DNA of 64,000 nt. Source: Streptomyces sp. MBT65 (lineage in GTDB: Bacteria > Actinomycetota > Actinomycetes > Streptomycetales > Streptomycetaceae). Position numbers and translations under genes: made by a program. The notes beneath the pieces were generated by a model. It was given only the letters and a program-made list of their open reading frames with translations, ran no database searches and was not told the DNA's origin. The stretch is taken from positions 26,060-90,059 of the forward strand of contig NZ_JAENRY010000014.1 in the NCBI RefSeq assembly GCF_016612545.1, given 5' to 3'. This document shows, one piece after another, positions 33,421 to 41,647 of this stretch (position 1 is its first letter; every line of letters starts with the position of its first letter).

Positions 33421-34032
33421 TCAATAGCGTTGCGCCTTCGCCAACTTGGGGGTCAGCACCGGCTCCGGCGGCTTGGTGCTGATGGCGACCGGCTGGGCCT
33501 TCGCGCCGGGGGCGAGGTTCTCGGCGCCGACGAAGCGGGTCTCCACCACCTTGCCCGAGGAGTCGAGGAAGTCGACCTGGACGGCGTAGGACGCCTTCTT
33601 GTCGGTCTTGTTGGTGATCGTGACGAGGACGGCGAGCAGGCCACTGGTCTGGGCGCGCGGTTTGCCGGTCATGGCGACCTCGGACATCGCGTTGCCCCGA
33701 CCGCTGACGCCCTTGAGCTCGTTCTGCGCGTCCTTGCTCGCGCGGGCGACCTCGGCCGAGACGGAGGCCTCGAAGGAGGCGGCCGCCGCCGATGCCGAGG
33801 ACGCGGCGGCGGAGGCCTGGGCGCGGGCCGAGGCGACCGCCGAGGAGGCGGCCGACTTCAGGGCCGACGGGGTCATGCCCGAGAAGGAGGCCTTGTCCGG
33901 GGTCGCGGGCTGCGAGCTGCTGCCGGAGCTGTTGTTGTCGTCGCCGCACGAGACCAGCGCGACCGTGCTCGCCGCGACGACGGCGAGGACCAGGGCGGCC
34001 GGGCGGGCCCGGCGAAGTGACTTGGTATTCAT
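33421..34032 (-). CDS. Ala/Ser-rich lipoprotein
   Basis: 203 residues. Lipoprotein signal with lipobox LVSCG (Cys at about 29). Residues about 45-110 are an Ala/Ser/Lys-rich helical stretch (SALKSAASSAVASARAQASAAASSASAAAAS), probably a coiled coil, and residues about 125-190 form an Ig-like beta domain (LLAVLVTITNKTDKKASYAVQVDFLDSSGKVVETRFVGAENLAPGAKAQP) like FxLYD/DUF domains of secreted proteins. Function unknown. ATG 34032 is preferred because the lipoprotein signal starts there. A hairpin spans the start codon (34031-34062). Confidence 0.75.
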   Translation of the reverse strand: MNTKSLRRARPAALVLAVVAASTVALVSCGDDNNSSGSSSQPATPDKASFSGMTPSALKSAASSAVASARAQASAAASSASAAAASFEASVSAEVARASKDAQNELKGVSGRGNAMSEVAMTGKPRAQTSGLLAVLVTITNKTDKKASYAVQVDFLDSSGKVVETRFVGAENLAPGAKAQPVAISTKPPEPVLTPKLAKAQRY

Positions 34033-34062
34033 CGAAATGAACCTTATGTCGGAAATTTCGAT
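34031..34062 (-). promoter_or_regulatory. Hairpin pairing the leader with the start codon of the lipoprotein gene
   Basis: In the transcript ATCGAAAT (34062-34055) pairs perfectly with ATTTCGAT (34038-34031); the latter includes the first two bases of the ATG. The AAGG ribosome site lies in the 16-base loop. The stem could limit translation initiation or be temperature- or protein-sensitive. A dyad operator is the alternative. Confidence 0.5.
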
Positions 34063-34122
34063 GCCACATCTCGTCGCCGAGCCCACCGCTCGTCGGCCCG
34101 TCGGCCCGACCCGTGGGCGGAC

Positions 34123-35427
34123 TCAGACCTCGTCGCGTGCGAGGGCGATCAGCCGGTCCAGGACGCGCGGGCCGCCGGCCCGTACGCCGTCGTGCTCGAA
34201 CTCGTCGGTGACCCAGGTGCGCAGGCCGCGGATCGACCGGGCGGTCCGGAGCGAGTGGTCCGCGTCGACGTACATGTCGTCGTGGTAGACGGCCGCGGCG
34301 ACCGGGACCTCGTTGGCGGCGAGGCGCGCCGGGTCGTAGAGCGGCTGCCAGTCGGTGTGGGCGGCGAGGAGTTCGGCGGTGTCGCGCAGCGGACGCAGGG
34401 CGGGGTCGCAGTCGAACATCCAGGGGTGGATGGTCTCGCCGGTGAAGAGGAGAGGGCCGTCGCCCGCGAGGGTCTTGGCGGCGTCGAACTGCGGGAACTC
34501 ACCGCGCACACGCTCCGCCGACCAGTCGGTGGGGCGGGAGTCCTGCCCGTAGGTCGCCTCGTGGACGAGGGCGTAGAGGGGGTGGCCGGCGAAGGAGAGG
34601 GAGTTCTGGACCTCTTCCTGGAACGCGTCGGAGAGTTCGTGGCCCTGCGGGGTGCGGACGAAGGCGTTCTCCAGGAGGAAGTGGAGGCGGTGGCTGCCCT
34701 CCTTGCCGCCGAGCATGATGCCGAGGGACTGGAAGGCCTCGGCGGTGAGCCGGTAGCCGTTGGGCAGGACCGGCTCGTGGCCCAGCAGGTGCTCGGCGAT
34801 ACGGCGGGCGCGCTCCACGTCCTGCGGATAGCGGTCGTAGTGGGCGGCCACCTTGCGCTCGATGCGCGGGTAGGCGGCCCGGTAGACGTCGTCGGCGTGG
34901 GCGTCGAGGGACGGCAGGCCGCCGGTGAGGAAGGCGGCGCGCAGTCCTTCGGGGGCGGTGGAGAGGTAGTTCACCGTGCAGAAGCCGCCGAAGCTCTGGC
35001 CCAGGACGGTCCAGGGGTCGCCGCCGGTGAGCGCCGGGCGGATCGCCTCGCAGTCCCGGACGATCGAGTCGGCGCGGAAGTGCGTGAGAAGCTCGGCCTG
35101 CTCGGCGGGGCCGCCGCGCAGCGGGAGCGTCTGCCGGGTGAGCGGGGTGGAACCGCCGGTGCCGCGCTGGTCGAGAAGAAGGACGCGGTACTCGTCGAGC
35201 GCGCGGCCGAGCCAGGCCTGTCTACCGACGAAACGATTCGCTCCGAATCCGGGTCCGCCCTGGAGGTAGAGCAGCCACGGCAGGTCCTCGCGGTGCGCCT
35301 TGTCGCTCGCGACGACCTCACGGGCGTAGAGCTCGATGGTCTCGCCCGTGGGGTCCTCGTGGTCGAGGGGCACGGTGAAGTGGCGGTCGGTGAGGACGAC
35401 GCCGGGCTGGCGGTAGCTGACGGACAA
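34123..35427 (-). CDS. Proline iminopeptidase-like alpha/beta hydrolase
   Basis: 434 residues. LLYLQGGPGFGANRF provides the oxyanion HGGPG-like motif, LLLDQRGTGGSTPL follows, and VLGQSFGGFCTVNYLS holds the nucleophile Ser; the C-terminal half carries the cap and the last His region. This is the S33 proline iminopeptidase/tripeptidyl group, which removes N-terminal proline from peptides. No signal peptide, so cytoplasmic. A TTG start at 35427, five bases after AGGAG, gives MSVSYRQPGVVLTDRHFTVPL; the frame remains open further upstream through the LacI gene, which is not credible as coding. It lies 101 bp downstream of the LacI gene. Confidence 0.85.
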   Translation of the reverse strand: MSVSYRQPGVVLTDRHFTVPLDHEDPTGETIELYAREVVASDKAHREDLPWLLYLQGGPGFGANRFVGRQAWLGRALDEYRVLLLDQRGTGGSTPLTRQTLPLRGGPAEQAELLTHFRADSIVRDCEAIRPALTGGDPWTVLGQSFGGFCTVNYLSTAPEGLRAAFLTGGLPSLDAHADDVYRAAYPRIERKVAAHYDRYPQDVERARRIAEHLLGHEPVLPNGYRLTAEAFQSLGIMLGGKEGSHRLHFLLENAFVRTPQGHELSDAFQEEVQNSLSFAGHPLYALVHEATYGQDSRPTDWSAERVRGEFPQFDAAKTLAGDGPLLFTGETIHPWMFDCDPALRPLRDTAELLAAHTDWQPLYDPARLAANEVPVAAAVYHDDMYVDADHSLRTARSIRGLRTWVTDEFEHDGVRAGGPRVLDRLIALARDEV

Positions 35428-35528
35428 CGCGACTCCTGGTACGGACGAATGACGGGCCGCGTCACAGTTCAGCACATGCGCGTCCGATATCCGACCCCCT
35501 GGATCATGAAATCCTACTGACCGGCCGA

Positions 35529-36560
35529 TCAGCGGGCGGCGAGACTGGACCGGCGCACCACCAGTTCCGGCTGGAGGACGACCCGCCGGTGCTCGTGCGG
35601 ACGGGCCGCCGGGTCCGCCTCCGCCTCGGTCTCCTCCAGCAGCAGTTCGGCCGCCAGGGCGCCCATGGTGACGGCGGGCTGGCGGACCGAGGTGAGCGGT
35701 ACGGCGGCCGCGGCCGCGAACTCGATGTCGTCGTAGCCGACGATCGCGAGGTCGTCCGGGACACCGACCCCGGCCGCGAACATGGCCTGGAGCACGCCGA
35801 GGGCGAGCAGGTCGTTGGCGCAGAAGACGGCCGTGGGCCGGTCGGCGAGGCCGAGCAGCCGGGCGCCCGCGTCCCGTCCGGCGGCCACGTCGAGCCGGTC
35901 GGTGGGCAGCTCGCGCAGCGCGTCGGGGTCGAGACCGGCCTCCGCGAGCGCGTTCTTCGCGCCCGTACGGCGGTCCCGCACCTGGTTGAAGCCGGGCGGG
36001 CCGCTGACGTACGCGATGGAGCGGTGTCCGGCGTCGACCAGGTGCCGCACGGCGAGCGCGCCGCCGGCGACGTCGTCCACGGAGACCGAGCACTCGGTGG
36101 TGCCCTCGGCGACGCGGTCGACGAGCACGAAGGGGATGCCGTGCCGGCGGAACGACTCGATGTTGCGTCCGGTCGCGTCGGCCGGGGTCAACAGCACGCC
36201 CCGCACCCGCTGTTCGGCGAAGAGCGACAGGTACTCGGCCTCCTCGCCGGGACTCTGCGCGCTGTTGCAGACCATCACGCCGAGCCCGGACTCGCGCGCG
36301 GCCCGCTCGGCGCCACGCGCGACGTCCACGAAGAACGGGTTGCCCATGTCGAGGACGAGCAGCCCCATGATCCGGCTGCGCCCCGCGCGCAGCTGGCGTG
36401 CGGACTCGCTGCGGACATAGCCGAGGCGGTCGATCGCGGACAGCACCCGGGCCCGGGTCTCCGTGGCGACGGTGTCCGGACGGTTGATGACGTTCGAGAC
36501 CGTGCCGACGGAGACTCCGGCGGCACGGGCGACGTCCTTGATACCCACCGGCTGGGCCAT
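35529..36560 (-). CDS. LacI-family regulator, probable rhamnose-cluster repressor
   Basis: 343 residues. Helix-turn-helix GIKDVARAAGVSVGTVSNVINRPDTVATETRARV with the hinge helix SARQLRAGRSRIMGLLV, then a periplasmic-binding-protein-like effector domain (DMGNPFFVDVARGAERAA, IVGYDDIEFAAAAAVPLTSVRQP). It is the last gene of the minus-strand rhamnose block, so it is the best candidate to bind the two TGAAA-NN-TTTCA-like boxes between the importer and isomerase genes. The effector is presumably rhamnose or a downstream intermediate. No such box lies before its own gene. Confidence 0.88.
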   Translation of the reverse strand: MAQPVGIKDVARAAGVSVGTVSNVINRPDTVATETRARVLSAIDRLGYVRSESARQLRAGRSRIMGLLVLDMGNPFFVDVARGAERAARESGLGVMVCNSAQSPGEEAEYLSLFAEQRVRGVLLTPADATGRNIESFRRHGIPFVLVDRVAEGTTECSVSVDDVAGGALAVRHLVDAGHRSIAYVSGPPGFNQVRDRRTGAKNALAEAGLDPDALRELPTDRLDVAAGRDAGARLLGLADRPTAVFCANDLLALGVLQAMFAAGVGVPDDLAIVGYDDIEFAAAAAVPLTSVRQPAVTMGALAAELLLEETEAEADPAARPHEHRRVVLQPELVVRRSSLAAR

Positions 36561-36648
36561 CAGGCGGAGACCTCCAGGGTGACGTGGGACGGCGGGAAGG
36601 TCTTCACATTACCGCCATGACCTGTGGCGACTCCTGCGCCCGTGCCCC

Positions 36649-38061
36649 TCAGGCGGGCAGGGCGAAGTCGACGACGTGGAGTGCCGAGGGGGTCGTACCG
36701 CTCGACTTCTCCTGGTACATGAACGACAGCACGTTGTCCGCCTTCACGCGCAGCTCGTCGACGACGACCTCGCCGAAGGCGTTCAGATCGCTCCCGTCGT
36801 ACAGCAGCGCCCAGTCGGCGTACCCGGAGGCCTTCGAGGCGGCGGCGATCCGGCCGTAGGGCAGGATCGCGTAGGCGTTGTCGTACTTGTCCAGGATCAG
36901 CTTGGTGCGCTGGCTGGAATTGAGGGCGATGGGGATCTCGGTCTTCTGCCAGGTGCCGGCGGAGCTCCTGCGGACGTGGAAGGCGCGGCCGTTGGCGGTG
37001 CGGTCGGTGACGTAGTTCGTGGTGCACTGGCCGAAGCGGCCGGGGACGTAGCTGATGATCGCGTGCGGGAGACCGGTGGAGTCGGTGGCCTGGCTCTCCT
37101 GGTTCATCAGGGAGTGGTCGGGGTTGAGCGAGTCCACGACGAGTCCGGCGTCCGTGACGGCCACGGTGTCCGAACTGCCCGTCGTTCCTACGACAGTTCC
37201 GGCGTCGTTGCGCCAACTGCGGCCCCGGTCGGTCGAGTAGACGTAGCCGGTGTCGTGGTTGGTGATGCCGCCGCTGTTGCACATCACGGCGGCGGACTGC
37301 TCGCGCCAGGTGAAGAAGGAGTGCAGGCGGCCGTTGACGTCGTAGTCGATGCCGTGGAGATACATGTTGCGGGCGGTGCTGGAGCCGTGGGTGCTGGTGT
37401 AGGTGCCGGTCGAGCTGCTCCACTCCCCCAGCGCGGTCCAGGCCGAACCGTCGTACTCCGCAAGGGCGTTGCGGCCGTTGCCGGAGATCCCGACACGGTA
37501 GCTGAGCTGCAACTTGCCTTCGGGGGTAGCGATGAACTGGGGGTAGGTGAACTGCGAGGTGAGAGCCACACCGTCCAGCGAGGTCTGTACGGCGCCCAGG
37601 ACGGCCGAAGTCCACGCGGTGGACGCCGGGTTGTCGAGGAGACCGGCGACCGACTTGACGTAGAAGAAACCGTCGCTGTGGGAGTCCATGTTGAGATGAA
37701 GGCGGCCGTCGACGCGAGACACGCCCATGGAGATGACGTTGTGGGAGTCGTCGCTCTTGAGCAGGTGGGAAAGGGTGATGGTGGACCATGTCGAGCCGCC
37801 GAGGACACGGCGGGCGACGACGGCGTACTTGGTGGACGTGTACCAGGCCGCGTACTGATAGCCCTTGTAGGTCAACAGCCCGTTCTTCTGGAACGAGTTG
37901 TTGTTGACCAGGCCGTCGTACGAGACGAAGTAGACGGCCTGGGCGTCGAGTTGGATGGTGCTCTTCTTGGTGACGGACGGGCCGGGGTCGGCCGCCCGTG
38001 CGATGCCCGGCGTTGCCACGGCCGCAAGTATGGCGGTCGCGAGCACGGCGCGTCTTCTCAT
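36649..38061 (-). CDS. Secreted BNR-repeat seven-bladed propeller, likely rhamnose-polysaccharide-active enzyme
   Basis: 470 residues. A Sec signal (about 1-23, TPGIARA) and a BNR_4-type propeller: YKGYQYAAWYTSTKYAVVARR, DSHNVISMGVSRVDGRLHLNMDSHSDG, FTYPQFIATPEGKLQLSYRVG, GRLHSFFTWREQ, DSTGLPHAIISYV and KLILDKYDNAYAILPYG. Related propellers include ulvan lyases (PL24/PL25) and enzymes releasing rhamnose linked alpha-1,4 to glucuronic acid (GH145/PL42). Located in the rhamnose cluster 22 bp after the mutarotase gene, it probably frees rhamnose or rhamnose-containing oligomers outside the cell. Hydrolase or lyase chemistry cannot be decided here. AGGAG precedes the ATG. Confidence 0.8.
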   Translation of the reverse strand: MRRRAVLATAILAAVATPGIARAADPGPSVTKKSTIQLDAQAVYFVSYDGLVNNNSFQKNGLLTYKGYQYAAWYTSTKYAVVARRVLGGSTWSTITLSHLLKSDDSHNVISMGVSRVDGRLHLNMDSHSDGFFYVKSVAGLLDNPASTAWTSAVLGAVQTSLDGVALTSQFTYPQFIATPEGKLQLSYRVGISGNGRNALAEYDGSAWTALGEWSSSTGTYTSTHGSSTARNMYLHGIDYDVNGRLHSFFTWREQSAAVMCNSGGITNHDTGYVYSTDRGRSWRNDAGTVVGTTGSSDTVAVTDAGLVVDSLNPDHSLMNQESQATDSTGLPHAIISYVPGRFGQCTTNYVTDRTANGRAFHVRRSSAGTWQKTEIPIALNSSQRTKLILDKYDNAYAILPYGRIAAASKASGYADWALLYDGSDLNAFGEVVVDELRVKADNVLSFMYQEKSSGTTPSALHVVDFALPA

Positions 38062-38083
38062 GTGAGCAGCTCCTGTGGGGGGA

Positions 38084-38404
38084 TCACGCGAGGTGGAAGA
38101 CCTCGGTGAGGGGCTTCATCGCTTCGTCGGGACGGGCGCCGTCCAGGGACTCGAAGAACGGCGCCATCTCCGCCTGCCAGCGGGAGTTGATGTCGGTGGC
38201 CTCCATGCCGGCCTGGGCGGCGGCGAAGTCCTCGGTCTCCAAGTAGCCGACCAGCAGGCCGTCCTCACGCAGGAAGAGCGAGTAGTTGTGCCAGCCGGTG
38301 GCCGAGAGTGCGTCGAGCATCTCGGGCCACACGGCGGCGTGCCGCTCGCGGTACTCGTCGAGGCGGTCCGCCCTGACCTTCAGCAGGAAGCACACGCGCT
38401 GCAT
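38084..38404 (-). CDS. rhaM: L-rhamnose mutarotase
   Basis: 106 residues, full family length. MQRVCFLLKVRADRLDEYRERHAAVWPEML contains the conserved Tyr-His pair, and GWHNYSLFLREDGLLVGYLE the second active-site His; it ends PLTEVFHL, typical of RhaM/RhaU. The enzyme interconverts alpha and beta L-rhamnose so that imported sugar is in the form used by the isomerase. ATG 38404 follows AGGGG by five bases. It lies 17 bp after the binding-protein gene. Confidence 0.95.
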   Translation of the reverse strand: MQRVCFLLKVRADRLDEYRERHAAVWPEMLDALSATGWHNYSLFLREDGLLVGYLETEDFAAAQAGMEATDINSRWQAEMAPFFESLDGARPDEAMKPLTEVFHLA

Positions 38405-38421
38405 CAACACCCCTGTAGATG

Positions 38422-39504
38422 TCAGAAGTTGAACTGGTCGATGTTCTTCGCGTCGAACACGGTCGGCTTGCCGAGGCTGATCACGCCGTCCTTGCCGATG
38501 GTGTACGAGGTCCCGCCGGCCGTGAAGGTCTCGCCCTCCTTACCGGTGATCTGCCCCGAGACCAGCGCCACCGCAGTCTGCGCGGCGAGGGCGCCGAGCT
38601 TCGCCGGGTCCCACAGCTCGAAGCCCTCGACCGTGCCGTTCTTGACGTACTTGCGCATGTCGTTCGGGGTGCCGAGGCCGGTGAGCTTGACCTTGCCCTT
38701 GTACTTGGAGCCGGACAGGTACTGGGCGGCGGCCTTGATGCCGACGGTGGTCGGGGAGATGATCCCCTTCAGGTTCGGGTGTTCCTGGAGGAGGCCCTGG
38801 GTCTGCTGGAAGGACTGCTGGGCGTCGTCGTTGCCGTAGGCGACCTTGACCAGCTTGATGTCCTTGTACTTGGGGTCCTTCAACTCGTCCTTCATGAAGC
38901 CGATCCAGGTGTTCTGGTTCGTCGCGGTCTGCGCGGCCGACAGGATCGCGATCTCGCCCTTGTAGCCGATCTGCTTCGCGAGCAACTGCACCTCGGTGCG
39001 GCCGAGGTCCTCGGCGCTGGCCTGCGACACGAACGCGTTGCGGCACTCGGGGTTGGTGTCGGAGTCGTAGGTGACGACCTTGATCTTGTTGCTCATGGCC
39101 TGCTTGAGCGCGGTGCACAGGGCGCCCGGGTCCTGCGCGGAGACGGCGATCGCGTTGACCTGCTGCTGGGTGAGCGTGTTGACGTAACTCACCTGGCCGG
39201 CGGTGTCGGTGGCACTGGTCGTGCCCACCTCCTTGTACTTCTCGCCCAGTTCGGTGAGCGCCTTCTCGCCGCCCTTGTCCGAGGTGGTGAAGTACGGGTT
39301 GTTGACCGCCTTCGGCAGGAATCCGACCGTGAGCCCCTTCTTGAGAGCGGCACTCGGGTCCGCCTTGCCACCGGTGACGGCCGACCCGGTGTTCTCGTCC
39401 TTCACATCCTTCTTGGTGGTGCCACCGCAGGCGGTGGCGACGAGGGTGAGCGAAGTGACGGCGACGACGGCCGCGCAGGCACGGCGAATCGATGACTTGC
39501 GCAT
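38422..39504 (-). CDS. rhaS: Rhamnose ABC transporter substrate-binding lipoprotein
   Basis: 360 residues. Lipoprotein signal with lipobox TACGG at about 24-28, then a type I periplasmic binding domain (KKGLTVGFLPKAVNNPYFTTSDKGGEKAL, VKVAYGNDDAQQSFQQTQGLLQEHPNLKGI, GLGTPNDMRKYVKNGTVEGFELWDPAKLG), as in RhaS of Rhizobium. It captures rhamnose outside the membrane for RhaPQT. Cotranscribed with the permeases: 30 bp from the RhaQ stop. Confidence 0.93.
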   Translation of the reverse strand: MRKSSIRRACAAVVAVTSLTLVATACGGTTKKDVKDENTGSAVTGGKADPSAALKKGLTVGFLPKAVNNPYFTTSDKGGEKALTELGEKYKEVGTTSATDTAGQVSYVNTLTQQQVNAIAVSAQDPGALCTALKQAMSNKIKVVTYDSDTNPECRNAFVSQASAEDLGRTEVQLLAKQIGYKGEIAILSAAQTATNQNTWIGFMKDELKDPKYKDIKLVKVAYGNDDAQQSFQQTQGLLQEHPNLKGIISPTTVGIKAAAQYLSGSKYKGKVKLTGLGTPNDMRKYVKNGTVEGFELWDPAKLGALAAQTAVALVSGQITGKEGETFTAGGTSYTIGKDGVISLGKPTVFDAKNIDQFNF

Positions 39505-39534
39505 GGTGAAGGTCCTTTACGAAGGTGAGCGGAG

Positions 39535-40533
39535 TTACGAGGTCGGAGTCGCAGCGGCTCTGCGCCCTGCCCTTGCGATGGAGATCTGCCGTGCGGCCCT
39601 CGGGCCGAGTACGGAGACGACGAGCAGGACGCCGGTGACGACGATCTGCGACTGTGCGGAGACGTTCAGCAGGCTCATGACGTTCTGAAGGGCGCCCAGC
39701 AGGAACACTCCGGCCACGGCACCGCCCAACGTGCCCTTGCCACCGTCGAAGTCGATCCCGCCCAGCAACACGGCGGCCACGACGGACAGTTCGAGCCCGG
39801 TCGCGTTGTCGTAGCGAGCGCTGGCGTAGTGCAGCGCCCAGAAGATGCCGGTGAGGGAGGCCATCAACCCCGTCACCGTGAACAGGATCAACTTCTGCCG
39901 GCGCACCCGAATACCGGCGAACCGCGCCGCCTCCACATTCGCCCCGATCGCGAACAACGACCGCCCGAACGGCGTGGCGTGCAGCACGACCACCCCGATC
40001 GCGAGCAGCACGAGGAAAGGCAGAAACGCCTGCGGAAGGAACGTCCCCCCGAGCCGCCCGGACGCGAAGTCCAGGTACTGCGTGGGGAAATCGGTCACGG
40101 CATCGGAGCCGAGCACGATCTGCGCGATCCCCCGGTACGCGGCGAGCGTGCCGATGGTGACGGCGAGGGACGGAAGTCCCAGCCGGGTGACGAGGAGCCC
40201 GTTCACCAGCCCGCAGACCACACCCAGCAGCAGGCAGATCGGGATGATCGTCTCGATCGTCATGCCCTCGTTCCACAGCTTGCCCATCACCGCGCCCGAG
40301 AGACCGGCCGTGGACGCGACCGAGAGGTCGATCTCGCCGGCGACGACCAACAAGGTCATCGGGAGCGCGATCAGCGCGATGGGAAGGGTGTTGCCGATCA
40401 GGAACGACAGGTTCAGCGCGTTGCCGAAGCCGTCCACGAAGGAGAAGGAGAACAGCAGCAGGACGATGAGCAGGGCGCCGACGACCGTGTCCCAGCGGAT
40501 CACGCGGTTCGCAGAGAACGCGGACTCAGGCAT
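39535..40533 (-). CDS. rhaQ: Rhamnose ABC transporter permease
   Basis: 332 residues, eight to ten membrane helices, BPD_transp_2 fold, with the cytoplasmic EAA-like loop NVEAARFAGIRVRRQKLILF contacting the ATPase. Other conserved segments are NLSFLIGNTLPIALIALPMTLLVVAGEIDLSVASTAGLSGAVMG and GGIDFDGGKGTLGGAVAG. It pairs with RhaP to form the channel. Its ATG overlaps the end of rhaP by 8 bp (ATGCCTGA), indicating coupling. Confidence 0.93.
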   Translation of the reverse strand: MPESAFSANRVIRWDTVVGALLIVLLLFSFSFVDGFGNALNLSFLIGNTLPIALIALPMTLLVVAGEIDLSVASTAGLSGAVMGKLWNEGMTIETIIPICLLLGVVCGLVNGLLVTRLGLPSLAVTIGTLAAYRGIAQIVLGSDAVTDFPTQYLDFASGRLGGTFLPQAFLPFLVLLAIGVVVLHATPFGRSLFAIGANVEAARFAGIRVRRQKLILFTVTGLMASLTGIFWALHYASARYDNATGLELSVVAAVLLGGIDFDGGKGTLGGAVAGVFLLGALQNVMSLLNVSAQSQIVVTGVLLVVSVLGPRAARQISIARAGRRAAATPTS

Positions 40534-41566
40534 GGCGGGCGTTCCTCTTCTTCAGTGCGGTGGCCACGCGCAGGGCGACGATCCGGTCGACGGCGATGGC
40601 GAGGATGAGCAGGATGCCGTTGATGGCGAGCACCCAGACGGAGCTGACGCCGAGGGCGGGCAGCACACTGTTGATGGAGGTCAGCAGGAGTGCGCCGAGG
40701 GCCGCTCCGTAGACGCTGCCGGAGCCGCCGGTGAAGACGACACCACCGACAACTACCGCGCTGACGACGGTGAGTTCGTAACCGGTGCCGGTACCGGAGT
40801 CGACGTTGCCGAAGCGGGCCAGGTACATCGCGCCGGCCAGTCCGGCGAGCCCGCCGCAGAACGTGTACGCGGCGAGGATCCGCTTGCGGACGGGGATACC
40901 GGCGAGCCGCGCGGCCTCGGGATTGGAGCCGAGGGCGTACAACTCCCGTCCGCTGCCGAAGTGTTTGAGGTAGTAGGCGGTGGCGATCAGCACGGCGAGC
41001 GCGATCATCGCCAGCCAGGGCACCGCGGACAGTCCGCCGGAGCCGAAGTCCACGAAGCCGCCCGGGAGATCGGCGGCCGTGATCTGCCGCGAACCGACCC
41101 AGATGGAGTCGACGCCCCGGATGATGTAGAGCGTGCCGAGGGTGACGACCAGCGCGGGCACCTGACCGAGGCTGACCAACAGCCCGTTGACCAGGCCGAG
41201 TCCGATGCCGAGCAGGACCGCCAGCAGGATCGCGATCGCAGCGTTGCCACCGCCCTGGAGATAGGTGCCGGTGGCGAACGCGGTGATGCCGAGCGTGGAG
41301 CCGACCGACAGGTCGACGTTGCGGGTGATGACGACCAGCGACTGGCCGGTGGCGACCAGGACGAGGATGGTCGCGTTGAGGAGCAGGTCCTTGATGCCCT
41401 GCTCGGACAGGAACTCGCTGTTGCCGGCCTGGGTGATGCCGATCATCACCAGGAAGACGACCAGGATGGCGAGTTCACGCATCTTGAAGACCCGGTCGAC
41501 GAGCCGGGTGCTGCTCGACTCGGGAACTTCGGCGGCGGGCGCGGGATTCGGCGCGGTGACCGTCAT
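40526..41566 (-). CDS. rhaP: Rhamnose ABC transporter permease
   Basis: 346 residues, same family as RhaQ: LLNATILVLVATGQSLVVITRNVDLSVGSTLGITAF, PEAARLAGIPVRKRILAAYTF coupling loop, GGVVFTGGSGSVYGAALGALLL. Eight to ten membrane helices. The start codon lies inside a repeated copy of the rhaT 3' end, overlapping the stop of a mini-ORF (ATGA, 41563-41566). With RhaQ it makes the heterodimeric channel of the importer. Confidence 0.92.
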   Translation of the reverse strand: MTVTAPNPAPAAEVPESSSTRLVDRVFKMRELAILVVFLVMIGITQAGNSEFLSEQGIKDLLLNATILVLVATGQSLVVITRNVDLSVGSTLGITAFATGTYLQGGGNAAIAILLAVLLGIGLGLVNGLLVSLGQVPALVVTLGTLYIIRGVDSIWVGSRQITAADLPGGFVDFGSGGLSAVPWLAMIALAVLIATAYYLKHFGSGRELYALGSNPEAARLAGIPVRKRILAAYTFCGGLAGLAGAMYLARFGNVDSGTGTGYELTVVSAVVVGGVVFTGGSGSVYGAALGALLLTSINSVLPALGVSSVWVLAINGILLILAIAVDRIVALRVATALKKRNARHA

Positions 41567-41647
41567 ACGGCGGCCCTCCCGGAAGCTGCGGTCGTCATGA
41601 AGGACCTGGTCATGCGGCGGCCCTCCCGGTGGCTGCGGCCATCACGG
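41563..41647. repeat. Duplication of the rhaT 3' end, period 47 bp
   Basis: The final 35 bp of rhaT (41610-41644) recurs at 41563-41597 with five differences; both copies start TCAT(A/G)CGGCGGCCCTCCCGG. The downstream copy encodes MTTAASGRAAV, mirroring the rhaT end [10 protein letters not shown], and its TGA overlaps the ATG of rhaP. Confidence 0.85.

Noticed and set aside
35428..36093. N-terminal extension of the proline iminopeptidase-like hydrolase
   Set aside because: The frame stays open through the LacI gene but shows Arg-rich shadow sequence. A TTG with a good ribosome site at 35427 explains the start.
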